A stretch of DNA of 64,000 bases from Alistipes sp. (lineage in GTDB: Bacteria > Bacteroidota > Bacteroidia > Bacteroidales > Rikenellaceae), in the NCBI GenBank assembly GCA_031285345.1, contig JAITWI010000055.1:62001-126000 (forward strand). Reading direction: 5' to 3'. Below the pieces are notes generated by a model. It saw nothing but the letters and a program-made list of their open reading frames with translations, had not been told where the DNA came from and ran no database searches. Positions 54,492 to 63,092 of the stretch are shown piece by piece. The translations under genes and the position numbers were made by a program. The first letter of the stretch is position 1; each line of letters opens with the position of its first letter.

Positions 54492-56189
54492 CTACAAATT
54501 CCCGAGAACCCAATCGACGATCTTGCGACGGACATGGAGGGCTCCGTCGGGGCGCATCGAGTGGTTGTCGTCGGGGTAGATCATCATGTCGAAATTCTTG
54601 CCCTCGGCCACCAACGCCCGAGCCATCTCGTAGCTGTTCTGCACGTGCACGTTGTCGTCGCCCGAGCCGTGAACCAAAAACAGCTTTCCTTTCAAGAGGT
54701 GCGCGTAGTTGATGGGCGAGTTGTCGTCGTATCCGGCGGGATTGTCGGCGGGCAGGCCGTTGTAAATCTCGGTGTAGATCGAGTCGTAGAACCGCCACGA
54801 GGTGACGGGAGCGACGGCCACGGCGGCGGCGAACACGTCGGCACCCTTCAAAACGCTGTTCAGGGCTATGAACCCGCCGTAGCTCCAGCCGTAGATGCCG
54901 ATGCGCTCGGAGTCGACCCAGGGCTGTTCTGCGAGGTGGCGGGCGGCGGCGATCTGGTCTTCGGTTTCGAGGCGACCGAGCTGCCCGTAGGTGCACTTTT
55001 TGAACGCCTCGCCCCGTCCGCCCGTACCGCGGGGATCGACGCACACAACGATGTAGCCCTTGTCGAGCAACGGCCGGTAGATCATCATGTCGCCCGGATG
55101 TATCTCTTCCACGAACACGCTCTCGGAGCCGGGGCCGCTGTACTGGGTCATGAAGACCGGATATTTTGTCGCGCCGGAGGGGTCGAAGTCTTTCGGAGTC
55201 ATCGTCCAGCCGAAAATCTCGACACCGCCTTCGGGCGTGAAAGAGAAAAACTCGCGGCCATCCTTTACGGTGGCGTTCCATTCGGCAACGGAGATGTGGC
55301 TGTCCTCATCGGTGTTGTAGGTCTCCACAAATCCTGTCTCTACGCTGTAAAGATAGGTTTCCCAATAACCCGTTCGTGTTTCGTTACGCACGGCAAAATG
55401 CTCGCCGTCTTCGAGGAACGTCACCGTCTCGTCGGTCGGCCGCTCGACGTAGGTCGGCGACGATTCGTCGTAAATAACGCGGGTTGCGACGCTCGCATCC
55501 GCTTCGGTTGCAGCATCCGCTCCCGTGCCGCCGTTTTCGGCCAACACCACCTCGAAATGGTTTTGCAAGCGGTTCACGCGGTAGAAAAACAGTTCGCCCG
55601 CGGGGTTTTGGTCTGTCGCCGGCGTCCAGTCGATGCGCGGAATGTATTGATCGGTCTCGGCGCCAGTGTCCACCTGCTGCGTCGTGCCATCCGAAAGGTC
55701 GTACACATGCAGCGTCACCACCGAGTTTGCCTCGCCCGCCTTGGGGTATTTGAACGTGTAGGGCTCGGGGTAGAGCCGCCCGCCGAAGCGCATCATCGTG
55801 AACTCGGGCACGGCCCTCTCGTCGAAGCGCAGCCATGCAATGCGGCGGCTGTCGGGCGACCACCGCCACGCGCGGGTGAACATATACTCCTCCTCGTAGA
55901 CCCAGTCCGTCGCGCCGTTGATTATCTCGTTGCGTCGGCCGTCTCGCGTGATTTGGGTCTCTTTACCCGAGGCCACGTCGCGCACGAACAGATTGTTGCC
56001 CCTCACGAACCCCACGTAAGTGCCGTCGGGCGACATCGCCGCCTCGCGCACCGGTTCCGCTCCCGTGAGCTCATACACCGCCGTGAACGACCGACGGTAG
56101 ATCGGCTCGATGTCGGTCGGGGTGAGTTCCTGCGCCGCCGCGCCTGCCGCAATAAAAGCCGCAATGGCGACTAAAGCTAATCTCTTCAT
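54492..56189 (-). CDS. Dipeptidyl-peptidase IV (S9) lacking the first propeller segment
   Basis: Exported prolyl dipeptidyl-peptidase of the S9 family. Signal peptide MKRLALVAIAAFIAAGAAAQ. The C-terminal hydrolase has the nucleophile GWSYGGF, Asp in GSGDDNVH and His in DDNHSM; propeller signatures EIINGATDWVYEEEYMFTRAWRWSPDS and IAWLRFDE are present. At 565 residues it is ~150 shorter than most DPP-IV homologues. Typical members reach the PIYRRSFTA motif only after ~100 residues of mature protein. Here TDIEPIYRRSFTA directly follows the signal peptide, and the strand after it (VYELTGAEPVREAAMSPDG) is also shortened. Start overlaps the nadC stop. The triad is intact; propeller closure is uncertain. 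Confidence 0.9.
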   Translation of the reverse strand: MKRLALVAIAAFIAAGAAAQELTPTDIEPIYRRSFTAVYELTGAEPVREAAMSPDGTYVGFVRGNNLFVRDVASGKETQITRDGRRNEIINGATDWVYEEEYMFTRAWRWSPDSRRIAWLRFDERAVPEFTMMRFGGRLYPEPYTFKYPKAGEANSVVTLHVYDLSDGTTQQVDTGAETDQYIPRIDWTPATDQNPAGELFFYRVNRLQNHFEVVLAENGGTGADAATEADASVATRVIYDESSPTYVERPTDETVTFLEDGEHFAVRNETRTGYWETYLYSVETGFVETYNTDEDSHISVAEWNATVKDGREFFSFTPEGGVEIFGWTMTPKDFDPSGATKYPVFMTQYSGPGSESVFVEEIHPGDMMIYRPLLDKGYIVVCVDPRGTGGRGEAFKKCTYGQLGRLETEDQIAAARHLAEQPWVDSERIGIYGWSYGGFIALNSVLKGADVFAAAVAVAPVTSWRFYDSIYTEIYNGLPADNPAGYDDNSPINYAHLLKGKLFLVHGSGDDNVHVQNSYEMARALVAEGKNFDMMIYPDDNHSMRPDGALHVRRKIVDWVLGNL

Positions 56190-57079
56190 ATGGCTTTGAG
56201 ACTCAAATCGACACTCTTGATTTGATGGGTCAGCGCGCCGATGGAGATGAAGTCGACCCCGCAGTCGGCGTACTCGCGCAGATTCTCGTAGCGAATGCCG
56301 CCCGACGACTCGGTTTCGACTCGCTCTTGAAGCCCGTTACGTCGGCTCAGTGCCGCCACACGCTCCACGCCGAGGCGCGTCATCTCGGGGTCGAAGTTGT
56401 CGAACATTATCCTGTCCACCCGTCCACCCGAAGAGGCCATCTCGCTGAACACTAAGTCGATGTCCTCCAGCGAGCGCACCTCCACCTCGATGGGCAACGA
56501 CAGCCCTTTCGAGGCCATATAGCGCCGTACACCCGTTATGGCCTCGACGATGCCTCCCGCGAAATCGACGTGGTTGTCCTTCAGCAAAATCATATCGAAC
56601 AGCCCCATTCGGTGGTTCTGCCCGCCGCCGATAGTGACCGCCATTTTGTCCAACACGCGGTTGCCGGGGGTGGTCTTGCGGGTGTCGAGAATGCGGCAGC
56701 CCGTGCCCGCGACGCGCTCGACATATCGCGCGGTTTCCGTCGCCACGCCCGTCATTCGCTGCATGATGTTGAGGATCACCCGCTCCGACTGCAGCAGCGT
56801 CCGCACCGTTCCCGAGACGTAGAAAACGATATCTCCGACCTCTACGGGGGTGCCGTCGGGAATGAACACCTCCAACCGCACCAGAGGGTCGAGCCGGCGG
56901 AACACCATCTCGGCCACCTCCACTCCGGCGATTATTCCGCGCTCCTTGACCAGCAGTTTCATCCGCCCCTGCGCATCGGCGGGGATGGAGGCGAGCGAGG
57001 TGTGGTCGCCGTCGCCTATGTCTTCTCTAATGGCGAGGTCTATCAACCCCTCCACAAATGGTATGTACTCTTTTTTCAT
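56186..57079 (-). CDS. nadC: Nicotinate-nucleotide pyrophosphorylase (quinolinate phosphoribosyltransferase)
   Basis: Converts quinolinate and PRPP to nicotinate mononucleotide, the step after NadA. The start at 57079 (MKKEYIPFVEGLIDLAIREDIGDGDHTS) gives 297 residues; the tool's longer form runs back over the divergent gene. Signatures: SERVILNIMQRMTGVAT, DTRKTTPGNR, GGGQNHRMGLFDMILLKDNH, EVEVRSLED and ESSGGIRYENLREYADCGVDFISIGALTH. Transcribed ahead of the DPP-IV gene with a four-base overlap. Confidence 0.96.
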   Translation of the reverse strand: MKKEYIPFVEGLIDLAIREDIGDGDHTSLASIPADAQGRMKLLVKERGIIAGVEVAEMVFRRLDPLVRLEVFIPDGTPVEVGDIVFYVSGTVRTLLQSERVILNIMQRMTGVATETARYVERVAGTGCRILDTRKTTPGNRVLDKMAVTIGGGQNHRMGLFDMILLKDNHVDFAGGIVEAITGVRRYMASKGLSLPIEVEVRSLEDIDLVFSEMASSGGRVDRIMFDNFDPEMTRLGVERVAALSRRNGLQERVETESSGGIRYENLREYADCGVDFISIGALTHQIKSVDLSLKAI

Positions 57080-57084
57080 ATTGT

Positions 57085-57103
57085 GCAAATGTAGTACATT
57101 TGC
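57085..57103. promoter_or_regulatory. Palindromic divergent promoter of nadC and the DAHP synthase gene
   Basis: GCAAATGTAGTACATTTGC is a perfect 19-base palindrome around a central G. Each half is a TACATTTG -7 box pointing outward: 57095-57102 on the plus strand for the gene at 57114, and 57093-57086 on the minus strand for nadC at 57079. Both leaders would be very short. Confidence 0.7.
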
Positions 57104-57113
57104 AAAAGATTTT

Positions 57114-58208
57114 ATGCAAAAGACTGCGAATTTCAAGTTGGGAGCGCACCGTCCTCTCGTAATTTCGGGCCCGTGCAGCGCCGAGACGCGCACCCAGACC
57201 CTCGAAACGTGCCTTGCGTTGGCGGCGACGGGGCTGGTCGACATGTTCCGTGCGGGCATATGGAAGCCTCGCACCTCGCCCGGTTCGTTCGAGGGGGTGG
57301 GCGCTGAGGGGCTTGAGTGGATGGCCGAGGCCAAGCGGCTGACGGGCATTCCGTTCGGGGTGGAGGTGGCCTCGGCGCGCCATGTCGAACAGGCTCTCGC
57401 GGCGGGGGCCGACGCCGTGTGGACCGGTGCGCGAACCACCGTGAGCCCCTTCGCCGTGCAGGAGGTGGCCGACGCCCTGCGCGCGTTTTCCGGAGGAGAC
57501 AGGGTGGCCGTGTTGGTGAAAAACCCCATCAATCCCGACATCGCCTTGTGGACCGGAGCGGTGGAGCGTTTTCTTGCGGCGGGCATTCCCGGGCAAAATA
57601 TCGGACTGATCCACAGGGGTTTTTCGCACTTCGGGCAGGGCAAATACCGCAACGCGCCGATGTGGCCCCTGACGTTCGACATGCGCGGCCGTTTTCCGGG
57701 CATGACGATGATAGCCGACCCGTCGCACATAGCCGGCCGCCGCGAGTATCTACGCGAGATATCCCAAACGGCGGCCGACTTGCGCTACGACGGTCTGATA
57801 ATAGAGAGCCACTGCCGACCCGCCGAGGCTCTGAGCGACGCCGCGCAACAGATTACGCCTGAGGAGTTCGCCGAGCTCATAAAGAGCATCAACTGGCGCG
57901 CCGCCGCCACCGACGATCCCGAATTCATGCAGTCGCTGGAGCTGTTTCGCGAGCAGATAGACAACATCGACGACGCCATATTCGATCTGTTGTCGCGCCG
58001 AATGAAGATCAGCGAGCGGATCGGCGACGTGAAAAAGGCGGGCGACGTGGCCATCCTGCAAAGCGACCGCTGGGGGGCCATACGCGAACGGGTGTTGTCG
58101 CAGAGCCTCGACCTCGATCTGTCCGCCGAATTTCTGAATCAGATTCTCGACGCCATCCATGTCGAGAGCATCCACAGGCAAAACCGGGTGATGAACAGGG
58201 GCGAGTGA
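57114..58208 (+). CDS. Bifunctional DAHP synthase / chorismate mutase (type II)
   Basis: First step of the shikimate pathway (PEP + erythrose 4-phosphate to DAHP) fused to the branch-point chorismate mutase. The ATG at 57114 (MQKTANFKLGAHRPLVISGPCSAE) gives 364 residues. The N-terminal barrel (~1-265) has SGPCSAE, FRAGIWKPRTSPGSFEGVG, VWTGARTTVSPF, HRGFSHFG, IADPSHIAGRR and IESHCRPAEALSDAAQQ. The C-terminal ~90 residues are a chorismate mutase helix bundle (REQIDNIDDAIFDLLSRRMKISERIGDVKK). In such fusions the mutase domain usually acts as the regulatory sensor. Together with aroA and aroC at the window start it covers entry and exit of the pathway. Confidence 0.95.
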   Translation: MQKTANFKLGAHRPLVISGPCSAETRTQTLETCLALAATGLVDMFRAGIWKPRTSPGSFEGVGAEGLEWMAEAKRLTGIPFGVEVASARHVEQALAAGADAVWTGARTTVSPFAVQEVADALRAFSGGDRVAVLVKNPINPDIALWTGAVERFLAAGIPGQNIGLIHRGFSHFGQGKYRNAPMWPLTFDMRGRFPGMTMIADPSHIAGRREYLREISQTAADLRYDGLIIESHCRPAEALSDAAQQITPEEFAELIKSINWRAAATDDPEFMQSLELFREQIDNIDDAIFDLLSRRMKISERIGDVKKAGDVAILQSDRWGAIRERVLSQSLDLDLSAEFLNQILDAIHVESIHRQNRVMNRGE

Positions 58209-58322
58209 GCCTCCGCTTTCCCCGCCGCCGAAATGATTATTTTGCGGCGTAAGGCAGGATTTGCGGATCTTGGCTGGAATGGTGGCGCGGAGCCGGGTCA
58301 GGGGCCCCGCGCCGGAAAATGG

Positions 58323-58988
58323 TTAGTCGATTTTGTTATCCATCAGTCCGTCGTCCGGATTGCCGCCCGGCGGATCGAGCTGATATCCCGGATTAATCGG
58401 GTGATTTGGAGGCGTCGGAGCCGTGATCCGTTGACTCCAAAAGAGTCGGAAGAAATTCATTCTCAATCCGGCCGCCGTCGAGGTTAAGCTAAATGTCTCT
58501 TTAAGAGCAAGTTCGATGCTTCTGTAAGTGTCGACTGAAATATTCACGAAGGGACTGTGTCGCGGGAAGATAAAGTATACATCGACGATCTTTCCGGTCG
58601 GAGGATCCACCCGCGCGCCGACAAATATCATCTCCCCGTCAAGGGATTTTCTTTGCGAATTCGTAAACGTGCTTTCGACCAGCCTTTGGAGTTCCCGGGT
58701 GTTGTGGCTTTGATAGCTGGCGTAGTATGGTTCGCGATGCCCGACGATGGCTTCGTCGTACGTCAACGGGGTTCCGTCTTCGTGGCCCCACTCGACGTCG
58801 GTGTGGATGTTGGAGGAGTTGTAGAGTTCAATGTCGCCCAATACGTTATTCGCTAATAAAAAATTACGATACTTGTATGTGTACTCCGATTTTACTACTG
58901 TTCCCGAGATATTTGGATAATGGTTTGTTTGAGCCGAAGCTGTTGCGAGCGCAAACAACACTACCGTTAAAACGATTGATTTTTTCAT
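58323..58988 (-). CDS. Secreted protein of unknown function downstream of the zinc peptidase
   Basis: 221 residues from MKKSIVLTVVLFALATASAQ, a clear signal peptide. The tool's start three codons upstream is less likely. The mature part is beta-rich (SGTVVKSEYTYKYRNFLLANNVLGDIELYNSS) and ends with a Pro-rich tail (TAPTPPNHPINPGYQLDPPGG). No recognised domain. It starts two bases after the stop of the peptidase gene and is surely co-transcribed with it, so it may be its partner or an immunity-like or chaperone protein. That is inference from position only. Confidence 0.65.
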   Translation of the reverse strand: MKKSIVLTVVLFALATASAQTNHYPNISGTVVKSEYTYKYRNFLLANNVLGDIELYNSSNIHTDVEWGHEDGTPLTYDEAIVGHREPYYASYQSHNTRELQRLVESTFTNSQRKSLDGEMIFVGARVDPPTGKIVDVYFIFPRHSPFVNISVDTYRSIELALKETFSLTSTAAGLRMNFFRLFWSQRITAPTPPNHPINPGYQLDPPGGNPDDGLMDNKID

Positions 58989-58990
58989 GG

Positions 58991-60513
58991 TTAACATCCT
59001 TTACTTAAATGTTGAAGGTTTTTGAAGTTTTCGGTAAACGATCTGTTAGGATCGAATGGAGTCGGGTTCCCATAGCCATGCTCATACACCTGCTGTATTT
59101 GCAAGGCCGTGCTTGTATAAACATGGTTGAATATAGCCTGTCCCGTGGCACTTGAATCTATCAAACCTCCGTTTTTTGAAAGGAATCTATCGGAGAGATA
59201 CACAACCTGCTGATCGTAACTATTACCAGTCAGGCTACCGAAATATCGGTATTCTGCAATGTTGGCTTCAACTTCGCGGTTGGCCGACGATGACCCGAAA
59301 GATCCCGCGCTCTCCTGATAGGCCTGATAGGCGTGGAACATTTCATGAAACAGCGCGCCGGAGTTGTTGAGGTCGGTTATCGTAATGCCGCCATTTCCAA
59401 AGCCTCCGTTGATGAGGGAATTGTCGATCACATTAATATTAAGCGTCCCATCGCCCATTGCGGCGTCGAGGCCGTTGAAAAGGTTGCCGCCCATGCAGTC
59501 GTCGATGATTTTTTTGAGCAGGTTTTCGAGCTTTTTCCAGTCGTCCTCGTCCAATCCGTTGTTGCGAAACAGTTTTTTTGCATTGGGAGCTACCGGGGGC
59601 GGTGGTCCGGGTGTGCCACCGCCTCCGGGGATTATGTCGACGCCGCCACCACCACCTCCCACAACCACATAGTTATCATAATAATAGATATAGACATAGA
59701 GGATATACCCATGCTTCGCCTTGCAGGTGCAGGTAATTGGTTCGGCTATCGTGTCGCCTGGATACGGCCCATTTATGTGGACGCAATCATCTGAGCAATC
59801 GCAGAATTTTAGCCCGTCGACATTCCTCGTCGCCGCACCCGCATCTATGGCCATCGCCACGCTGATGTTCGGATCCGATTCGGCGTGGGCATCGGGGTCG
59901 AAATGCAGAGTGCCTGCAAACTCGCCCCGCTCATACATCCAACCCCATTGGGGTGTGCCGTCGGGCAACGAATAGAGCGTGATGCCCGAGTAGTCGCTCC
60001 CCTCGGGGTCGTTGCCGAGCGTCGTGAGGTCGCTTTCGTAGCCCTCGTTCGGCAAAAAAGTCACCAAAAGGGCGCCGATCGAATCGTTGTCCTTGCGCTC
60101 GGCCAACAGGATTCGAGTAAGTGGAGCCTGCGTAACAAGGCTGACCGTGTCGATCCCGTTTTCAACCAACGTGGTGTAGAGGATTCGACGTGTCAGACGG
60201 GTGGGAACCTCGGTGACGTAGGCCAGTTCGTTCTCCCAAGTCGACGCGCCCGACCAGTCGGGCTCAATGGCGTCCCAAAGTTCGAGTGCCGCCGCCTCCG
60301 CCCTCGTCGTGGGCGAGGTCGCATTGCGATAGATGTTTGGCAGCGCCGGAATGCCGATCTGTTTTTCAAAGAACGCCATTGCTCGCTCAATGCGTTTGTT
60401 TTCAGCTACTTGCGACGGGGGGGGGGGTAAACTTCCTGCGAGCAGCTGTGGACGATGGCTGTCAACCCGAGAACTCCGCAGATCCCGAGGTGGAGCAGTT
60501 TTGCTTTTTTCAT
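58991..60513 (-). CDS. Zincin-like metallopeptidase lipoprotein, out of frame at a C11 tract
   Basis: The start at 60513 gives a lipoprotein signal peptide (MKKAKLLHLGICGVLGL...VHSCSQEVY) that leads into a run of 11 C's (minus strand). In the given sequence this frame then stops at CGT CGC AAG TAG. With one more C (12) it would continue as PPPPSQVAENKRIERAMAFFEKQIG and run to 58991, 507 residues in all. The ORF track's product joins an implausible upstream frame to the same body. The body has a Gly/Pro-rich linker (GGGGGGVDIIPGGGGTPGPPPP) and a zinc-binding HEMFHAYQ with a possible third ligand in EVEANIAEY. Predicted outer-membrane-anchored protease. Either phase-variable or a base-call error. 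Confidence 0.75.
60417..60427 (+). repeat. G11 homopolymer (C11 in the coding strand)
   Basis: Eleven consecutive G's just after the lipobox region of the zinc-peptidase gene, the longest homopolymer seen in the window. Nine or twelve would give an open frame; ten or eleven give early stops. Confidence 0.9.
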
Positions 60514-60573
60514 AAGCGTTAAGATTTAGGTGGTTGGTCTGTTTGCCGACGTGCCGGGTCCCGCGTTGGCGTT

Positions 60574-60599
60574 GCAATGTAGCAAAAATCCGCGACCAC
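60574..60599 (-). promoter_or_regulatory. Possible promoter of the zinc-peptidase gene
   Basis: On the minus strand TTG and TACATTGC (60581-60574), about 17-18 bases apart. The last bases of the -7 box deviate (TTGC instead of TTTG). The leader to the ATG at 60513 would be about 55-60 nt. Confidence 0.35.
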
Positions 60600-60636
60600 A
60601 ACAAACAAAATGCGCAAAGGCCCTCGCAAGCAGACA

Positions 60637-60665
60637 CAAAAAAGCGGGAGACAATCGCCTCCCGC
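60637..60665 (-). terminator. Terminator of the frameshifted lipoprotein gene
   Basis: On the minus strand GCGGGAG-GCGATTGT-CTCCCGC is followed by TTTTTTGTGT. It ends the 60717-61234 gene before the zinc-peptidase promoter. Confidence 0.85.
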
Positions 60666-60716
60666 CCTCTGATACGGCTTAAAAAGCCTAATAGTGTTTG
60701 TCGTAATATTATCGGA

Positions 60717-61234
60717 TCAGTGTTCCCACTGAAGATTGCTCGTGTCGAAGGTGATCGTTTTGGTGCCCTCGTTGAAAAAGTTGCACTGGATAAGCGTGGT
60801 GCCGGCCGTCTTCAGGTTTTCGATAAACAGCTGGGCGTCCACGATAAAGATAAGTTCGGAGCTATAATCGGACGGGCTCACGTAGTAATAATATTCGGCC
60901 TCCCGTTCGCCGAAGCGCACCAAAATGGTCTCGCTTCCGACGGCGTAGCTGGGTATGAATTGTCCCTTGTTTTCGGTGATGCTCAACGCAACGCTGTTTT
61001 CGCCGGCGATGTTGCGAACCGTCAGCCATACATTCGTACCGCCCGAATAGGGGAAATTGAACTCGAACTCCTCCTGAGCCATTACTTGAGCAAAAAGTTC
61101 TTGCTGTCGTCCATCGGGTTTGCGGTCTCGCTGTACGACCACCCGGCCTCGGCGGCGCCATCTTTTTTCGATCCGGAGCCGAAGCATCCCACAAGCGTGA
61201 AGGCCACCGCGGCCAAAAGTAAATGTTTCATCAT
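60717..61234 (-). pseudogene. Frameshifted lipoprotein of unknown function
   Basis: The N-terminus MMKHLLLAAVAFTLVGCFGSGSKK is a clear lipoprotein signal. The frame runs through WSYSETANPMDDSKNFLLK and hits TAA at 61082-61084. A second frame then continues without a break: VMAQEEFEFNFPYSGGTNVWLTVRNIAG to TSNLQWEH. One extra T in the TTTTT run would read KNFFAQVMAQEEFEF and give an intact 172-residue protein. No canonical slippery site was found, so this is a recent mutation or a sequence error, not a clear programmed shift. The body looks like a small beta-sandwich. The family is not recognised. Confidence 0.7.
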
Positions 61235-61280
61235 AATAATTAGTTAAAGTTTAGTTAAAAGTAGTTTTTGTTCTTTATGT

Positions 61281-61847
61281 TTATTTCTGCCTCTCGTAGT
61301 ATTCGCGGGTACGGGTGTCGACGCGGATTTTGTCGCCGGTGTTGATAAACAGCGGCACCCTCACCGTAGCTCCGGTGTTGACTGTGGCGGGTTTGAGCGA
61401 GTTGGTCGAGGCGGTGTCGCCCTTGATGCCCGGCTCGGTGTAGGTCACCTCCATATCGACGATCGGGGGCAATTCGGCCGTCATGGGGATATCTTTGTCG
61501 GCGTGGTAGAGCACTTCGAGAATCTGTCCGTCGACCATCAAATCGGCGTTGTTGACCATCGTCTTGGGCACGGTGATCTCCTCGAACGACTCGGTGTGCA
61601 TCAGGTGCAACCCCAGGTCGTCCTCGTAGGTGTACTGATAGGGTCGGCGCTCGATGCGAACCGGTTCGATGCGCACGCCCGACGAGAAGGTGTTGTCGAT
61701 GGTGCGACCGTTCTCCAGGTTTTTGAGTTTGGTGCGCACGAAAGCGGGGCCCTTGCCCGGTTTGACGTGCTGAAAGTCGATGATCTGGAGCGTCTTGCCA
61801 TCCATCTCGATGCACATTCCGATCTTTATGTCTGCCGTTGTTGCCAT
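61281..61847 (-). CDS. efp: Elongation factor P
   Basis: Relieves ribosome stalling at polyproline stretches, useful here given the Pro-rich IF-2 linker and peptidase linkers. 188 residues in three beta-barrel domains: N-terminal KOW-like domain with PGKGPAFVRTKLKNL (the tip loop with the modifiable residue), the OB domain, and the C-terminal GDTASTNSLKPATVNTGATVRVPLFINTGDKIRVDTRT. Length and motifs fit. The type of tip modification cannot be read from this window. Confidence 0.96.
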   Translation of the reverse strand: MATTADIKIGMCIEMDGKTLQIIDFQHVKPGKGPAFVRTKLKNLENGRTIDNTFSSGVRIEPVRIERRPYQYTYEDDLGLHLMHTESFEEITVPKTMVNNADLMVDGQILEVLYHADKDIPMTAELPPIVDMEVTYTEPGIKGDTASTNSLKPATVNTGATVRVPLFINTGDKIRVDTRTREYYERQK

Positions 61848-61879
61848 ATTTATAGCGATTAGTTATCTGATTTCGAGCG

Positions 61880-61887
61880 CAAAGGTA
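61880..61887 (-). promoter_or_regulatory. efp: Predicted -7 box for efp
   Basis: TACCTTTG on the minus strand, 32 bases before the efp ATG and directly after the ubiX stop. The -33 position falls at the end of ubiX and is weak. Confidence 0.55.
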
Positions 61888-61888
61888 G

Positions 61889-62446
61889 TTAAATATTTTT
61901 ATTTCCCCACTCATAACGAGCGGTCTCGATGCCCAAGCGTGCAAGGATGCGGTCGGTGACGGTGCGGCAGGCGGCTTCGAGATCGGCGGGGCGCGAGTAA
62001 AACGAAGGCGAGGCGGGCATAACCACCGCTCCGGCCTCGGCGAGGGTGGTCAGGTTGCGCAGATGTATGAGGTTCAGCGGCGTTTCGCGCGGCACCACTA
62101 TCAGCGTGCGACCCTCTTTGAGCATCACGTCGGCCGCGCGGGCAATGAGGTCGCCGCTGATGCCCGCCGCTGTCCGCCCCACGCAACCCATCGAGCAGGG
62201 CACGATCACCATAGCGTCCCACCGTGCCGAACCGCTTGCCGGCGAAGAGAACATGTCGTCGTTGTCGAACCGTTCTATTCGAGGGTCTTGCGGGAACTCG
62301 ATTCCTTCCCACGCGGCCACCTCCTTGCCGCGTCGGCTGACGATCAACCCTATGCGCTCCACTTCGCGAGAAGCCAAAAGCCCCTCCAACACGAGCCTCG
62401 CATAGATACTTCCGCTCGCGCCCGTAACAGCAACTATTATCCTCAT
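61889..62446 (-). CDS. ubiX: Flavin prenyltransferase UbiX
   Basis: Makes the prenylated FMN cofactor used by UbiD-type decarboxylases. 185 residues. Motifs: VAVTGASGSIYARLVLEGL, the SSPASGSARWDAMVIVPCSMGCVGRTAAGISGDLIARAADVMLKEGR core, and LIVVPRETPLNLIHLRNL. No ubiD-like gene in the window. Its start overlaps the stop of the polysaccharide deacetylase gene upstream, so the two are co-transcribed. Confidence 0.95.
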   Translation of the reverse strand: MRIIVAVTGASGSIYARLVLEGLLASREVERIGLIVSRRGKEVAAWEGIEFPQDPRIERFDNDDMFSSPASGSARWDAMVIVPCSMGCVGRTAAGISGDLIARAADVMLKEGRTLIVVPRETPLNLIHLRNLTTLAEAGAVVMPASPSFYSRPADLEAACRTVTDRILARLGIETARYEWGNKNI

Positions 62447-63069
62447 AACTCTATCGTTTTCGAACTCATTCCCTGTTCTTGTAAAAACCGCAGCACCCGC
62501 GGCAGGGCGTACTCCAGATTGCGGAACGCCTTCTGCGAGTCGTGAAACACCACTATGTCGCCCGGCCGCACGTGCCGCACGACGTTACGAAGGCACTTCT
62601 CGGGGGCCACGCGACGCGAATAGTCGCGGCTGATGACGTTCCACATCACGATCCGGTAGTGCAGTGCCAGCAGACGAGCCTCCCGCCGTGTTATGCGGCC
62701 GTAGGGTGGGCGGAACAGGTCGCTGTCGATGAATTCCCGTGCGTGCTCCACGCTTCTCGCGTAGTTGCCGGCCGACATCTCCCACCCCCGGGCGTGATCG
62801 TAGCTATGGTTGCCGATCCGGTGGCCGGCCTCCAAAATCCGCCGACATAGTTCGGGGTGCCGCTCCACGTTTTTGCCCAGACAAAAAAAGGTCGCCCGTG
62901 CACCGTATTCGTCGAGCTGCGAAAGTATCCACTCGGTGACGCCCGGCGTGGGGCCGTCGTCGAAGGTGAGGAACACCTCTCCGGAGTCCTGTTTCGAGGT
63001 CGAACCGGGGATGCTCCACACGAGCGAGGGGAAGAGGCGGCGCAATAGGAGCGGTGGTTTGAAACGCAT
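62443..63069 (-). CDS. Polysaccharide deacetylase family protein (NodB-like)
   Basis: Carbohydrate esterase family 4 fold. 208 residues. Motif 1 LTFDDGP (catalytic Asp and metal Asp), motif 2 HRIGNHSYDH (two zinc-binding His), motif 3 FRPPYGR, motif 4 MWNVISRDYS and motif 5 IVVFHDS. All metal ligands are present, so it should be active on an N-acetylated glycan such as peptidoglycan or an exported polysaccharide. No clear signal peptide, although the hydrophobic N-terminus (LLLRRLFPSLVWSIPG) could act as one. Predicted promoter at 63093-63123. Confidence 0.92.
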   Translation of the reverse strand: MRFKPPLLLRRLFPSLVWSIPGSTSKQDSGEVFLTFDDGPTPGVTEWILSQLDEYGARATFFCLGKNVERHPELCRRILEAGHRIGNHSYDHARGWEMSAGNYARSVEHAREFIDSDLFRPPYGRITRREARLLALHYRIVMWNVISRDYSRRVAPEKCLRNVVRHVRPGDIVVFHDSQKAFRNLEYALPRVLRFLQEQGMSSKTIEL

Positions 63070-63092
63070 TTGCTTCGGGCGATTTTAGGGCG

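Noticed and set aside
58209-58322. Terminator after the DAHP synthase gene
   Set aside because: GGCGCGGAGCC...GGCCCCGCGCC pairs imperfectly and has no T-run on either strand, so I do not call it a terminator.
61075-61100. Programmed -1 frameshift in the lipoprotein before efp
   Set aside because: The site is C TTT TTG in frame, not a canonical X XXY YYZ slippery heptamer, and no strong downstream structure was seen; a single-base loss is simpler.
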